Of a DNA stretch of 64,000 nucleotides, positions 16,877 to 25,373 are shown piece after piece. A program made the translations under genes and the position numbers. Source of the stretch: DASSUW01 sp963830725 (GTDB lineage Bacteria > Actinomycetota > Thermoleophilia > Solirubrobacterales > Solirubrobacteraceae); the NCBI GenBank assembly GCA_963830725.1, contig CAWHNO010000010.1:62001-126000 (forward strand), read 5' to 3'. Position 1 is the stretch's first letter; each line of letters begins with the position of its first letter. The notes under the pieces are model-generated. The model was not told the DNA's origin. It saw only the letters and a list, made by a program, of their open reading frames with translations, and did no database searches.

Positions 16877-17864
16877 CGGCTGGCGGCGCGACCCTCGAGC
16901 GCCCGCAGCAGCGCGGCCTCGTCGAGGCCCGGGTCCTGCTCCGAGAGCCAGGCCCGGGCCTCACGCCGGCCGCCGAGCGCGCGCAGCCCGCGCTCGCCGT
17001 GCTCGGCGACGAAGTCGGCCAGCGCGCCGAGTCGCCGGGCACGCGTGCGGGCGGCGGGCAGGTCGAGCCCGGAGCGGTGCGCGTCGAGCGCCGCCACGAG
17101 CTCGTCGATCCCAGCTGCGGGGGGACGGAGGAGACGGCCACCACCTGCACGTCGCGCTCGCCGAGGGAGCGGAGCGCGGCGTGCAGGTCGCGCCGCGCGC
17201 GCTGGGCGACCTGGCCGAGGTCGGCCTTGGTGACCACGAGCACGTCCGGCACCTCCATGATCCCGGCCTTCAGGAACTGCAGCACGTCGCCCGAGCCGGG
17301 CTGGACGACGACGGCGACGGTGTCGGCCGCCTCCGCCACCTCGGTCTCGGACTGGCCGACGCCGACCGTCTCGATCACCACCACGTCGAAGGCCGCGGCG
17401 AGCGCCTGCGCTGCCGTGCGCGTGCCGGGGGCGAGCCCGCCGAGCCGCTCGCCCGCCGCCGTGGAGCGGATGAACAGCCCGCGGTCACCCGGGTCGGCGT
17501 CGATCCGCATGCGGTCGCCCAGCAGCGCGCCGCCCGAGCGCTTCGAAGTGGGGTCGACGGCCAGCACCGCGACGGTGCGCCCGCCGGCGCGCCAGGCGCG
17601 AGCGAGCGCCGACAGCAGCGTCGACTTTCCGGCTCCCGGCGGCCCCGTCACGCCGACCACATGGGCGCGCGCCTCGCCGCCGAGCCGCGCCGGCGCCACC
17701 TCGGCCAGCAGCGCGCCGATCTCGTCGCGGCGGTTCCGGTTCTCGAGCAGGTTCAGCGCGGCGGGGGCCGCGCTCAGGTCGCCGGCGCGCAGCCGCGCGC
17801 CCAGCTCGGCGCCACGATGTTCGCGCCGCGAACTCGCAAGGCCAAGCTTGCTCGGCCCGGTCAC
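16873..17864 (-). CDS. meaB: MeaB/ArgK-type G3E GTPase, chaperone of B12-dependent acyl-CoA mutase (one frameshift)
   Basis: About 330 residues when joined. Walker A GVTGPPGAGKSTLL, then AVDPTSKRSGGALLGDRMRI, VVIETVGVGQSETEVA and VTKADLG (guanine specificity NKxD-like). MeaB loads and protects adenosylcobalamin on the mutase. GTG start at 17864 overlaps the meaA stop (GTGA), so the two are translationally coupled. Homology switches frame at base 17119-17124, a run of six G on the plus strand; one missing base restores GIDELVAALDAHRSG and the normal C-terminus. The first roughly 17 residues (VTGPSKLGLASSRREHRG) derive from a palindromic repeat also found at the start of korB. Confidence 0.88.
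17814..17863 (-). repeat. Palindromic interspersed element, short copy, read as the MeaB N-terminus
   Basis: Read on the minus strand it begins TGACCGGGCCGAGCAAGC and contains the hairpin GTTCGC-GGC-GCGAAC, ending GAACATCG. It aligns with 32908-32980 at the start of korB but lacks a 24-base internal hairpin module. In both places its first bases supply the upstream stop (TGA) and the downstream GTG start, and it is translated in the same frame. Confidence 0.6.
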
Positions 17865-19834
17865 GCCGTCGCGCGCACTCCGTTGCGGTCGGCCACGATC
17901 CCCACCACGTCGCGCAGGATACGCGTGATCTCGAAGTCCTTCGGGGTGTAGACGGCCGCCACGCCGGCCTCCTTCAGCCGCGCGACGTCGGCCGCGGGGA
18001 TGATCCCGCCCGCCACCACCGGGATGTCGCCGCCGCCCGCCTCGCGCAGCGCGGCGATCACGTCCGGGATCAGCTCGAGGTGCGAGCCGGAGAGGATCGA
18101 GAGGCCGATCACGTGTACGCCCTCGTCGACCGCCGAGCGGGCGATCTGGGCGGGCGTGAGGCGGATGCCCTCGTAGACGACGTCCATGCCGGCGTCGCGC
18201 GCACGCACGGCGATCTGCTCGGCGCCGTTGGAGTGGCCGTCGAGGCCGGGCTTGCCGACCAGGATCTTGACGCGGCGGCCGAGCGCCTCGCCGACGCGGG
18301 ACACCTCGTCGCGCAGCTCGCCCAGCTCGGCGCCGATGGCCGGCGCGGCGGCCTCGCCGACGCCGGTGGGCGCGCGGTAGGAGCCGAACGCGTCGCGCAG
18401 CGCGCCCGCCCACTCGCCGGTGGTCACGCCCGCGCGGGCGGCGGCGAGGGTGGCGGGCATGATGTTCTCGTCGCTCGCCGCCACGCGGCGCAGCTCGTCC
18501 AGGGCGGCCGATACGTCGCCGCGCTCGCCGCGCCAGCGCTCGAGCTCGTCGCGCGCCTCCTGCTCGACGTCCGGATCGACCACGAGGATCCCGCCGTCGG
18601 CGGTCAGCGGCGACGGCTCGGTCTCCTCGTAGCGGTTGACGCCGACCATCACCTGCTCGCCGCTCTCGATCCGGCGGATGCGCTCGCGGTGCGACTCGAC
18701 CAGCGCGGCCTTCATGTACGGCACCGCCTCGACGGCGCCGCCCTGCTCCTCCACGCGAGCCATCTCCTCGCGGGCGCCGGAGAGCAGCTCGGCCACCAGC
18801 GAGTCCATGACCGTCGAGCCCTCGAAGATGTCGGGGTACTCGAGCAGGTCGGTCTCGTAGGCGAGCACCTGCTGGATCCGCAGCGACCACTGCTGGTCCC
18901 ACGGCCGCGGCAGCCCGAGCGCCTCGTTCCAGGCGGGAAGCTGGATCGCCCGCGCGCGGGCGTTGCGGCCGAGCGTGACGGCCAGCGCCTCGAGCACGAT
19001 CCGCTGCACGTTGTTCTCGGGCTGGGCCTCGGTCAGCCCGAGCGAGTTGACCTGGACGCCGTAGCGGAAGCGGCGGTGGCGCTCGTCCTGCACGCCGTAG
19101 CGCTCGCGGCCGAGCTCGTCCCACAGCAGCGCCATCGCGCGCAGCTTCGCGTGCTCCTCGACGAACCGGACGCCGGCGTTGACGAAGAAGCTGATGCGGC
19201 CGAAGACGGCCCCCATGCGGTCCTGCGCGACCCGCTCGCGCACCGCGTCGAGCACGGCGATGGCTGTCGTCATCGCATAGGCGATCTCCTGCACGGGCGT
19301 CGCTCCCGCCTCCTGCAGGTGGTAGGAGCAGACGTTGACCGGGTTCCAGCGCGGGACGTGCTCGACCGTGTAGGCGACGGTGTCGGCGATCAGCCGCATC
19401 GACGGGCCGGGCGGGAACGCGTAGGTCCCGCGCGAGAGGTACTCCTTGATGATGTCGTTCTGGGTGGTCCCCTGGAGCGCCTCGGGGGCGATCCCGTTCT
19501 CCTCGGCGACGACGATGTAGAGCGCCAGCAGCCACGCCGCGGTGGCGTTGATGGTCATCGACGTGTTCATGCGGTCGAGCGGGATGCCGTCCATCAGGGC
19601 GTGCATGTCGCCCTTGTGCGCCACCGGGACGCCGACCTTGCCGACCTCGCCGCGCGCCAGCTCGTGGTCGGCGTCGTAGCCGGTCTGGGTCGGCAGGTCG
19701 AAGGCCACGGAGAGGCCCGTCTGGCCCTTGGCCAGGTTGCCCCGGTAGAGCTCGTTGGACTTCCGCGCGGTCGAATGACCGGCGTAGGTCCGCATCATCC
19801 AGGGCTTGTCCGGCTCGGGCAGGCGGTGGCTCAT
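17861..19834 (-). CDS. meaA: B12-dependent ethylmalonyl-CoA mutase / MeaA-like acyl-CoA mutase
   Basis: 657 residues, single polypeptide carrying both the TIM barrel and the cobalamin domain. The N-terminal half has RTYAGHSTARKSNELYR, NLAKGQTGLSVAFDLPTQTG, LDRMNTSMTINATA and NVCSYHLQEAGATP. The C-terminal B12 domain has GKPGLDGHSNGAEQIA (DxHxxG, lower axial His) and GLSILSGSH. The SILSGSH form and overall length match MeaA/ethylmalonyl-CoA mutase better than methylmalonyl-CoA mutase. It rearranges (2R)-ethylmalonyl-CoA to methylsuccinyl-CoA in the ethylmalonyl-CoA pathway. A ccr gene lies 1.5 kb away and meaB overlaps its stop, supporting that role. Methylmalonyl-CoA activity is the main alternative. 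Confidence 0.88.
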   Translation of the reverse strand: MSHRLPEPDKPWMMRTYAGHSTARKSNELYRGNLAKGQTGLSVAFDLPTQTGYDADHELARGEVGKVGVPVAHKGDMHALMDGIPLDRMNTSMTINATAAWLLALYIVVAEENGIAPEALQGTTQNDIIKEYLSRGTYAFPPGPSMRLIADTVAYTVEHVPRWNPVNVCSYHLQEAGATPVQEIAYAMTTAIAVLDAVRERVAQDRMGAVFGRISFFVNAGVRFVEEHAKLRAMALLWDELGRERYGVQDERHRRFRYGVQVNSLGLTEAQPENNVQRIVLEALAVTLGRNARARAIQLPAWNEALGLPRPWDQQWSLRIQQVLAYETDLLEYPDIFEGSTVMDSLVAELLSGAREEMARVEEQGGAVEAVPYMKAALVESHRERIRRIESGEQVMVGVNRYEETEPSPLTADGGILVVDPDVEQEARDELERWRGERGDVSAALDELRRVAASDENIMPATLAAARAGVTTGEWAGALRDAFGSYRAPTGVGEAAAPAIGAELGELRDEVSRVGEALGRRVKILVGKPGLDGHSNGAEQIAVRARDAGMDVVYEGIRLTPAQIARSAVDEGVHVIGLSILSGSHLELIPDVIAALREAGGGDIPVVAGGIIPAADVARLKEAGVAAVYTPKDFEITRILRDVVGIVADRNGVRATA

Positions 19835-19866
19835 TGCTACTGATTCTGCCGTAGCCTGCGCGGGCG

Positions 19867-20694
19867 ATGCGGCAGATCGACGTCCGCCACCGCGGCCGGG
19901 AAAAGGTCATCGCCTGCTTCGAGGTCGACGGGGTGCTCGTCGATCCGGGGCCGCAGTCGTGCGAGGACACGCTGCTGGAGGCGCTCGACGGCGAGGTCCC
20001 GAAGGCCCTGCTCCTGACGCACATCCACTTCGACCACGCCGGGGCCGCGGGGGCGCTGGTCCGGCGCTGGCCGGAGCTCGACGTCTACGTTCACGAGCGC
20101 GGGGCGCCGCATCTGGCCAGTCCCGAGCGGCTGGTCGCCAGCGCGGCGCGGCTGTACGGAGGCGAGGAGGGGCTTCGCGAGACCTGGGGCGAGGTCGTCC
20201 CCGTACCCGAGGAGCGCCTCAAGGTCCTCTCCGGAGGCGAGGAGGTGCTCGGCTTCAAGGTCGCGTACACGCCGGGCCACGCGTCGCACCACGTCTGCTA
20301 CTTCGATGAAGACCGCGGGGTGGCCTTCGTCGGCGACATGGCCGGGGTGCGGATCCCGCCGCACGAGCTCACCCTGGCGCCCACGCCGCCGCCCGACATC
20401 GACGTCGAGGCCTGGGAGCGCTCGATCGACACGATCGCGGACTGGGAGCCGCACACGCTCGCGCTGACGCACTTCGGCACCTCGGATGACCCGCCTGCCC
20501 AGCTTTCGGCCGTCCGCGAGGCGCTCCACTGGCAGGCCGACCTGGCGGCCTCCGGCGACCAGGAGGCCTTCATGGCCGCGCTGCACGAGCGGATCGTCGC
20601 CGGGGCGCCCGGCGAGGTCGAGGCGACCGAGCTGGCGGCCCCGCTCGACCATCTCTTCCTCGGGCTTGATCGCTGGCACAGCAAGCGCGGGTAA
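19867..20694 (+). CDS. MBL-fold metallo-hydrolase
   Basis: 275 residues. Metallo-beta-lactamase fold with the dinuclear metal motif THIHFDHAG (His52, His54, Asp56, His57), a GHASHHVCYF third-ligand region, VGDMAGVRIPP (bridging Asp) and a late LALTHFGT His. All ligands expected of the family are present, so it is probably an active hydrolase of glyoxalase II/lactonase type. The C-terminal helical region (from about 220) resembles families that act on acyl-thioesters or lactones, which would suit its position between meaA and ccr, but the substrate is a guess. It is divergent from meaA by 32 bases. Confidence 0.85.
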   Translation: MRQIDVRHRGREKVIACFEVDGVLVDPGPQSCEDTLLEALDGEVPKALLLTHIHFDHAGAAGALVRRWPELDVYVHERGAPHLASPERLVASAARLYGGEEGLRETWGEVVPVPEERLKVLSGGEEVLGFKVAYTPGHASHHVCYFDEDRGVAFVGDMAGVRIPPHELTLAPTPPPDIDVEAWERSIDTIADWEPHTLALTHFGTSDDPPAQLSAVREALHWQADLAASGDQEAFMAALHERIVAGAPGEVEATELAAPLDHLFLGLDRWHSKRG

Positions 20695-20705
20695 ACTTGG
20701 CAGTG

Positions 20706-20993
20706 ATGTCCGAGGTCGTGGAGATCCCCAAGGTCCGCGAGCCCGGCTCAGGGCTCGACGACAACTGGCGCGTGATCGTCCTCAACGACGACCACAACAC
20801 GTTCGACCACGTCGCCCACACGCTCGCCCGCACGATCCCGGGTGTCACCGTGGCCGGCGGCTATGCATTCGCCGACACGATCCACAACACCGGCCGCGCG
20901 ATCGTGTGGGCGGGCGTGAAGGAGACGGCCGAGCTGTACTGGGAGCAGCTCGACGACGCGGGCCTCACGATGGCTCCGCTCGAACAGGGCTAG
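20706..20993 (+). CDS. clpS: ClpS, adaptor of the Clp protease
   Basis: 95 residues from ATG 20706 (MSEVVEI). Core motif VIVLNDDHNTFDHVAHTLARTIPG, then GRAIVWAGVKETAELYWEQL. ClpS binds N-degron substrates and hands them to ClpAP/ClpCP. The Asn-Asp-Asp segment that recognises the N-terminal residue is intact. It follows the MBL hydrolase by 11 bases and may be cotranscribed. Its stop shares CTAG with the probable stop of the convergent gene. Confidence 0.92.
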   Translation: MSEVVEIPKVREPGSGLDDNWRVIVLNDDHNTFDHVAHTLARTIPGVTVAGGYAFADTIHNTGRAIVWAGVKETAELYWEQLDDAGLTMAPLEQG

Positions 20994-21329
20994 GACCGAA
21001 CGACGGTCCCCTGCGACGACGCCGTTGCGCTCGAGCTCGCCGGCGATCACGCGGTCGAACCAGCTGTAGACGATCGGGACCGTGTACCAGCTCGCGTGGT
21101 CGGCGCGCCACTCGCTGAACTCGGGGCCGTACCAATAGGCGTCGAAGCCGCTCTTCTGCTCCCAATAGGAGTACTGGAAGAAGCGGTACCGGTCGTCGTT
21201 GGAGCGCAGGACCTCGAAGTCGGTCGCTCCGTAGCGCAGGCAGATCGGCGCGATCTCCTTGAGCGCGACCTCGAACGCGTCGCCGCGGAAGGTCGTGACG
21301 TACCACGGAATGCTCGCAACGCCGGCCAT
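20990..21329 (-). CDS. Small protein coupled to ccr, probable dimeric alpha-beta-barrel fold; 3' frameshift
   Basis: About 112 residues. MAGVASIPWYVTTFRGDAF, EVLRSNDDRYRFFQYSYWEQ, then ASWYTVPIVYSWFDRV. The alternating pattern (strand, helix, NDDRYRFFQYSYWE strand) looks like ABM/NIPSNAP-like ferredoxin-fold proteins; no certain family. Its ATG directly follows the ccr stop (TGAATG), so it is translationally coupled to ccr. As sequenced the frame runs on to 20748 through clpS. One extra base in the CCCC run near 21011-21014 would instead give ...VVAGTVVRS and a stop at 20990 sharing CTAG with clpS, which is the end given here. Confidence 0.6.
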
Positions 21330-22577
21330 TCAGGCTCCCACCTCCGCCCGGATCGCGCCCGGGCCGTCCGCGCTCTTTCCCAATCCCTCGGACTCCGCGC
21401 CCACGAGGATCGCGATCTTGCCGAGGTGCTCGTTGTCCAGCATCAGCTGGTGTGCCTCGGCCACCTGGTCGAAGCTCATCGTCCTCCAGAGTACGGGACG
21501 GATGGCCCCGGACTCGATCAGCTCGTTCGCCTTGTGGCACTCGTACGCGTTGGCGAAGTGCGAGCCGATGATCTGCTTCTGCCGCATCCACAGGTAGCGG
21601 ACGTCGAAGTCGAGGTCGTAGCCGCTGGTCCCGGCGCAGATCACGACCTTGCCGAACGGCTTCAGGACGAGCACCGAGGTCGGGAACGTCGCCTTGCCGA
21701 CGTGCTCGAAGACGATGTCCGGCGCGCCGCCGAGCTTCTCCTCGACGAGCCTGCAGAAGCGGCGCGACTCCTTGAAGCGCGCCTTCTCCTCCTCGGGCGT
21801 CTCGCCGCCGCGGCGCATCATGCCGGTGAACTCGTTGCGGTCGATGACGTCACAGGCCCCGAGCTGGCGGCAGAGGCCGGCCTTCTCCTCGGAGGAGACG
21901 ACCCCGACCGCATCGGCGCCGGCCAGCCTGCAGAGCTGGAGCGCGAACACGCCGAGCCCGCCCGCGGCGCCCCACACGAGCACGCGGTGGCCGGCCTGCA
22001 GCTCGACCTGGCGGACGAGCATGCGGTAGGCCGTGAAGTAGGTCAGGCCGTAGGAGGCGGCCTCCTCCCAGGTCAGCGCCGCCGGCTTGGGCAGCAGTTG
22101 CTGGGCCTGGACCTTGCAGAACTGGGCGAACGACCCCCAGGTGGTCTCGTAGCCCCAGATCTTCTGCGACGGCGCGGCCATCGGGTCCAGCCCGTGGACC
22201 TCGGGATCCTCGTACGAGGCCTGGTTGCAGTGGATCACGACCTCGTCGCCCGGCTGCCACCGGGTGACCCCCGGGCCGACCTTCCAGACGATCCCGGACG
22301 CGTCCGAGCCCCCGATGTGGTGGTCCTCGTCGTGGTAGCGGAAGACCGAGATCGGCTCGCCGAGGGCGGCCCACACGTTGTTGTAGTTGACGCCGGCGGC
22401 CATCACCCGGACGACGACCTCCATCGCGCCCGGCTCCGGTACCTCCATCTCCTCGATCTGGAAGGCCTGGAGCGGCTTCCCGAACCGCTCTTCGCGGATC
22501 ACCCAGGCGGCCATCGTGTCAGGGAGCTCGCCCGGCTCGGTCGAGACGCGGGCGACGTCGGCGGTGTCAACTGGCAT
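21330..22577 (-). CDS. ccr: Crotonyl-CoA carboxylase/reductase
   Basis: 415 residues, MDR-superfamily enzyme. AGVNYNNVWAALG carries the CO2-binding Asn; IWGYETTWGSFAQF carries an aromatic-Glu pair where known enzymes have Phe-Glu; IGSHFANAYECHKANELI contains the late catalytic His. NADPH site GAAGGLGVFALQLCRLAGA. Reductively carboxylates crotonyl-CoA to (2S)-ethylmalonyl-CoA, the committing step of the ethylmalonyl-CoA pathway, and can also supply extender units for polyketides. The nearby meaA and meaB favour the assimilatory role. It heads a two-gene minus-strand unit with the small protein at 20990-21329. Confidence 0.93.
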   Translation of the reverse strand: MPVDTADVARVSTEPGELPDTMAAWVIREERFGKPLQAFQIEEMEVPEPGAMEVVVRVMAAGVNYNNVWAALGEPISVFRYHDEDHHIGGSDASGIVWKVGPGVTRWQPGDEVVIHCNQASYEDPEVHGLDPMAAPSQKIWGYETTWGSFAQFCKVQAQQLLPKPAALTWEEAASYGLTYFTAYRMLVRQVELQAGHRVLVWGAAGGLGVFALQLCRLAGADAVGVVSSEEKAGLCRQLGACDVIDRNEFTGMMRRGGETPEEEKARFKESRRFCRLVEEKLGGAPDIVFEHVGKATFPTSVLVLKPFGKVVICAGTSGYDLDFDVRYLWMRQKQIIGSHFANAYECHKANELIESGAIRPVLWRTMSFDQVAEAHQLMLDNEHLGKIAILVGAESEGLGKSADGPGAIRAEVGA

Positions 22578-22597
22578 GCCCTGACCCTACGACAAGT

Positions 22598-23545
22598 TCA
22601 GAACCAGTCGTGCCGCTTGATCCAGAGCACCGTGGCCAGGATCACGGTCGGGACCACGAGCCCGCCGACGCCGAACAGCAGGAAGTCGGTCCTCGACTCC
22701 ACGTTGTCGACGAGCCAGCCGAAGTTCTGGCCGAAGAAGCCGGTGATCAGCGTCCAGACGACGAAGAACGTGGCCACCACGCTCAGCCGCGTGGCGGTGC
22801 GGTTCACGCGCTCGGCGCTCGCGTTGAAGTAGATCCCGGTCAGTGCTGTGAGGTCGTCGTTCTGGCGCTGCAGCTCGCCGCCGATCTGCGCCAGGTGGTC
22901 GCCGATGTCGCGCAGGTACTCGCGCGTGCCGCGGCTCAGGCCGGCGAGCTCGAGGATCCGCTCGGAGGCGGTCTGGAACTGGTCGCGCTGGCCGGCGATC
23001 AGGCGCTGGAGCTCGTGCACCTCCTGCTTGCGGCGGTAGACGCGGCCCAGCAGCTCGCGCCTCGGGCGCTCGAGCACGTCGGCCTCGAGGCCGTCGATCC
23101 GCTGCTCGATCGCGGCGATCGCGGGGAAGAACGCGTCCGTGAGGCCGTCGAGGATGCGATAGACGAGGTAGTCCTCCTCGAGCGTCCCGGTCGGCTCGAG
23201 CTCGCTGTGGAGTCGCTCGAGCAGCGGCAGCGGCTCCCGGTGGACGGTGACGATCCACTGGCCGGACACGTAGACGTGGACCTCGACCGGGTGGACGACG
23301 CGGTCGGGGTCGTCGGAGTCGCGGGCGGTGAAGAAGACGATCAGGATGTAGTCCTGATAGGCGTCGACCTTCGGGCGCTGGCCGAACTCGCGCGTGTCCT
23401 CGAGCGCCATGGGATGCAGGCCGAGCGCCGCCCGAAGCGAATCGATGTCGTCGTTCGACGGCTCGGTGAGGTCGAGCCAGAAGAACTCGTCGCGCCGCCG
23501 GTGGTCGGCGATCTGCTCGCCTTCGATCGAGGTCAGGACCAGCAC
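22598..23545 (-). CDS. corA: CorA-family divalent-cation transporter with a variant GxN motif
   Basis: 315 residues. Large N-terminal cytoplasmic domain, a long helical stretch (IEQRIDGLEADVLERPRRELLGRVYRRKQEV region), and two C-terminal membrane segments (LSVVATFFVVWTLITGFFG, FGVGGLVVPTVILATVLWI) with a short basic tail. The pore motif reads GQN (FFGQNFGWL) instead of GMN, so ion selectivity may differ from classical Mg2+/Co2+ CorA. It lies 20 bases upstream of ccr on the same strand and may be cotranscribed, although no functional link is obvious. Confidence 0.87.
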   Translation of the reverse strand: MLVLTSIEGEQIADHRRRDEFFWLDLTEPSNDDIDSLRAALGLHPMALEDTREFGQRPKVDAYQDYILIVFFTARDSDDPDRVVHPVEVHVYVSGQWIVTVHREPLPLLERLHSELEPTGTLEEDYLVYRILDGLTDAFFPAIAAIEQRIDGLEADVLERPRRELLGRVYRRKQEVHELQRLIAGQRDQFQTASERILELAGLSRGTREYLRDIGDHLAQIGGELQRQNDDLTALTGIYFNASAERVNRTATRLSVVATFFVVWTLITGFFGQNFGWLVDNVESRTDFLLFGVGGLVVPTVILATVLWIKRHDWF

Positions 23546-23570
23546 GCGTGCGCAGGCTACGCGCGGGTGC

Positions 23571-24236
23571 TCAGCGGTGCAGTCCGCACTCGGTCTTGCC
23601 GGTGCCGGACCAGCGCCCCTCGCGCCCGTCGCCGGGCTGCGTGCAGTGGGTGCAGCCGATCGACGCGTAGCCGCGATCGTGAAGCGGGTTGTAGGGGACG
23701 TCGTGCTCGACGATGTGGCGCCAGACGTCCTGCTCGGTCCAGTCGGCGAGCGGGTTCGCCTTCCAGCGCTCGTGCTTGGCGTCCCAGGCGAGCTTGGGCG
23801 TGCGGGTGCGCAGCGGCGACTGCTCGCGCCGCACGCCGGAGATCCAGGCGTCGACGTCGGCGAGCGCCTCGCTCAGCGGGTCGACCTTGCGCAGACGGCA
23901 GCACTCGTCGGGGTCGCGCTCCCACAGACGGTCGCCGTGCGTCGTGGCCTGGCGCCCGAGGCTCGGCCCCTGGTGGACCTCGATGGTGACGCCGTAGCGA
24001 TCCTCGACGCGCCTCCACGTCTCGTAGGTCTCGGGGAACAGGACGTGCGTATCGAGCGTGAAGATGCGGGCGTCGGGGGCGATCCGCAGCAGCAGGTCGA
24101 GGACGACCGACGCCTCCTTCTGGAACGAGCAGGCGACCGCGAGCCGGGGGTGGAAGCGGTCGACCATGTACGCGAGCACACCGCTCGCGTCCAGGCCCTC
24201 CAGGTCCGGGATCACCCGCGTCGCCGCAACTGCCAT
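23571..24236 (-). CDS. cysH: Assimilatory adenylylsulfate (APS) reductase, 4Fe-4S type
   Basis: 221 residues. ACSFQKEASVVLDLL (P-loop-like), TLDTHVLFPETY, then the iron-sulfur cysteines CysCys at 112-113 and CTHC at 195-198, and the C-terminal TECGLH with catalytic Cys217. The paired Cys motifs mark the APS-type rather than the PAPS-type enzyme. Reduces APS to sulfite using thioredoxin. No other sulfate-assimilation genes are in the window. The 113-base upstream gap carries two GGGGTCTGACCCC palindromes. Confidence 0.93.
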   Translation of the reverse strand: MAVAATRVIPDLEGLDASGVLAYMVDRFHPRLAVACSFQKEASVVLDLLLRIAPDARIFTLDTHVLFPETYETWRRVEDRYGVTIEVHQGPSLGRQATTHGDRLWERDPDECCRLRKVDPLSEALADVDAWISGVRREQSPLRTRTPKLAWDAKHERWKANPLADWTEQDVWRHIVEHDVPYNPLHDRGYASIGCTHCTQPGDGREGRWSGTGKTECGLHR

Positions 24237-24279
24237 CCGGGAAATGTACTAAACCCGATCCAGTTACCTCCAATTCAAG

Positions 24280-24321
24280 GGGGTCTGACCCCTCTGTCCT
24301 GCTACAACGGGGTCTGACCCC
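24280..24321. repeat. Two copies of a 13-bp palindrome between cysH and the HtrA-like gene
   Basis: GGGGTCTGACCCC occurs at 24280-24292 and 24309-24321, a 29-base period. Another small palindrome, GCTAG-TCG-CTAGC, follows at 24328-24340. The doublet could be a dimeric operator for the divergent cysH and protease genes, or a REP-like sequence. Confidence 0.6.
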
Positions 24322-24349
24322 TTGCACGCTAGTCGCTAGCATTCTGCAA

Positions 24350-25298
24350 GTGACTGTGATCGACGAGGATGTGGAGGCGCTTGACGCCTACTCGCGGGTG
24401 GTGACGCGGGTGGCCGAGACGCTCGGGCCCGTCGGTCGCCAACCTGCGCATCTCGAACCGCCGGCGCTGGAGCACCGGCGGCGGCTCGGGCGTGGTGATC
24501 ACGCCCGACGGCTTCATGCTCACGAGCGCCCACGTCGTGTCGGGCACCGGCTCGCGCGTCCGGGCCTCGTTCGTGGACGGCAGCGAGCTCGAGGCGCGGA
24601 TCGTCGGCGCCGACCCGCTGTCGGACCTCGCGGTGCTGCGCGCCGAATCGGCGCGCCTGCAGCCCGCCGAGCTGGGCGACGCCGCCGCGCTGCGCGTCGG
24701 CCAGCTCGTGGTGGCGATCGGCAACCCGCACGGCTACGCCGGCTCGGTCACCGCCGGGGTGATCTCGGCCCTCGGCCGCTCGCTGCCCGCCAGCGCCGGC
24801 GGCGCCACGCGCATCATCGACGACGTCATCCAGACCGACGCCGCGCTCAACCCCGGCAACTCGGGCGGCGCGCTGGTCGACGGCCGCGGCCGCGTGGTCG
24901 GCATCAACACCGCGGTGGCCGGTGTCGGGCTCGGCCTGGCCGTGCCGGTCAACGCGACCACGCGGCAGATCATCGCGGCGCTGATGCGCGACGGCCGCGT
25001 GCGGCGCGCCTGGATCGGCATCGCGGGCGGCGCGCGGCCGCTGCCCCCGCGCGCGGCGGCCTCGCTCGGCCGCGACCGGGCCATCGAGGTCGTCGAGGTG
25101 ATCGAGGGCTCGCCGGCGGCGCGCGCCGGCCTGCGCGCCGAGGACCTGATCGTCGGCGTCGACGGGCAGCCGGTCCGCGGCGTCGACGACCTCCAGCGCC
25201 TGATGACCGAGGAGCGGATCGGGGTCAGCTGCGCGCTCGAGGTCGTCCGCGACGGCGTGAGCCGCACGGTCGCGCTCGTCCCGCGCGAGCTCGGTTAG
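24350..25298 (+). CDS. HtrA/DegP-like trypsin-fold serine protease with PDZ domain (one frameshift)
   Basis: About 316 residues when joined. Catalytic triad visible: LTSAHVVSG (His), DPLSDLAVLR (Asp), NPGNSGGALVD (Ser); the PDZ domain starts around IEVVEVIEGSPAARAGLRAEDLIVG. The GTG start at 24350 gives VTVIDEDVEALDAYSRVVTRVAETLGP, then homology continues one frame over as SVANLRISNRRR. An extra C in the run at 24428-24430 accounts for it. There is no signal peptide or membrane anchor, so unlike most HtrA proteins it appears cytosolic. Confidence 0.85.
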
Positions 25299-25373
25299 GG
25301 CTCGAACGCGCGCGCGAGGTGCGCAGGGACGAACTTCGGCATTCAGGGAGACGGGATCGAGGCTCGCGCGGGT

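Noticed and set aside
17100..17130. Programmed -1/+1 frameshift in meaB at the six-G run
   Set aside because: MeaB is not known to use recoding, and similar breaks occur in many unrelated genes here, so an indel error is simpler.
18080..19843. 587-codon open frame opposite meaA, and similar long frames opposite patatin, GDH and pabAB
   Set aside because: Antisense reading of strongly conserved genes; no recognisable motifs and wrong codon-position GC pattern.
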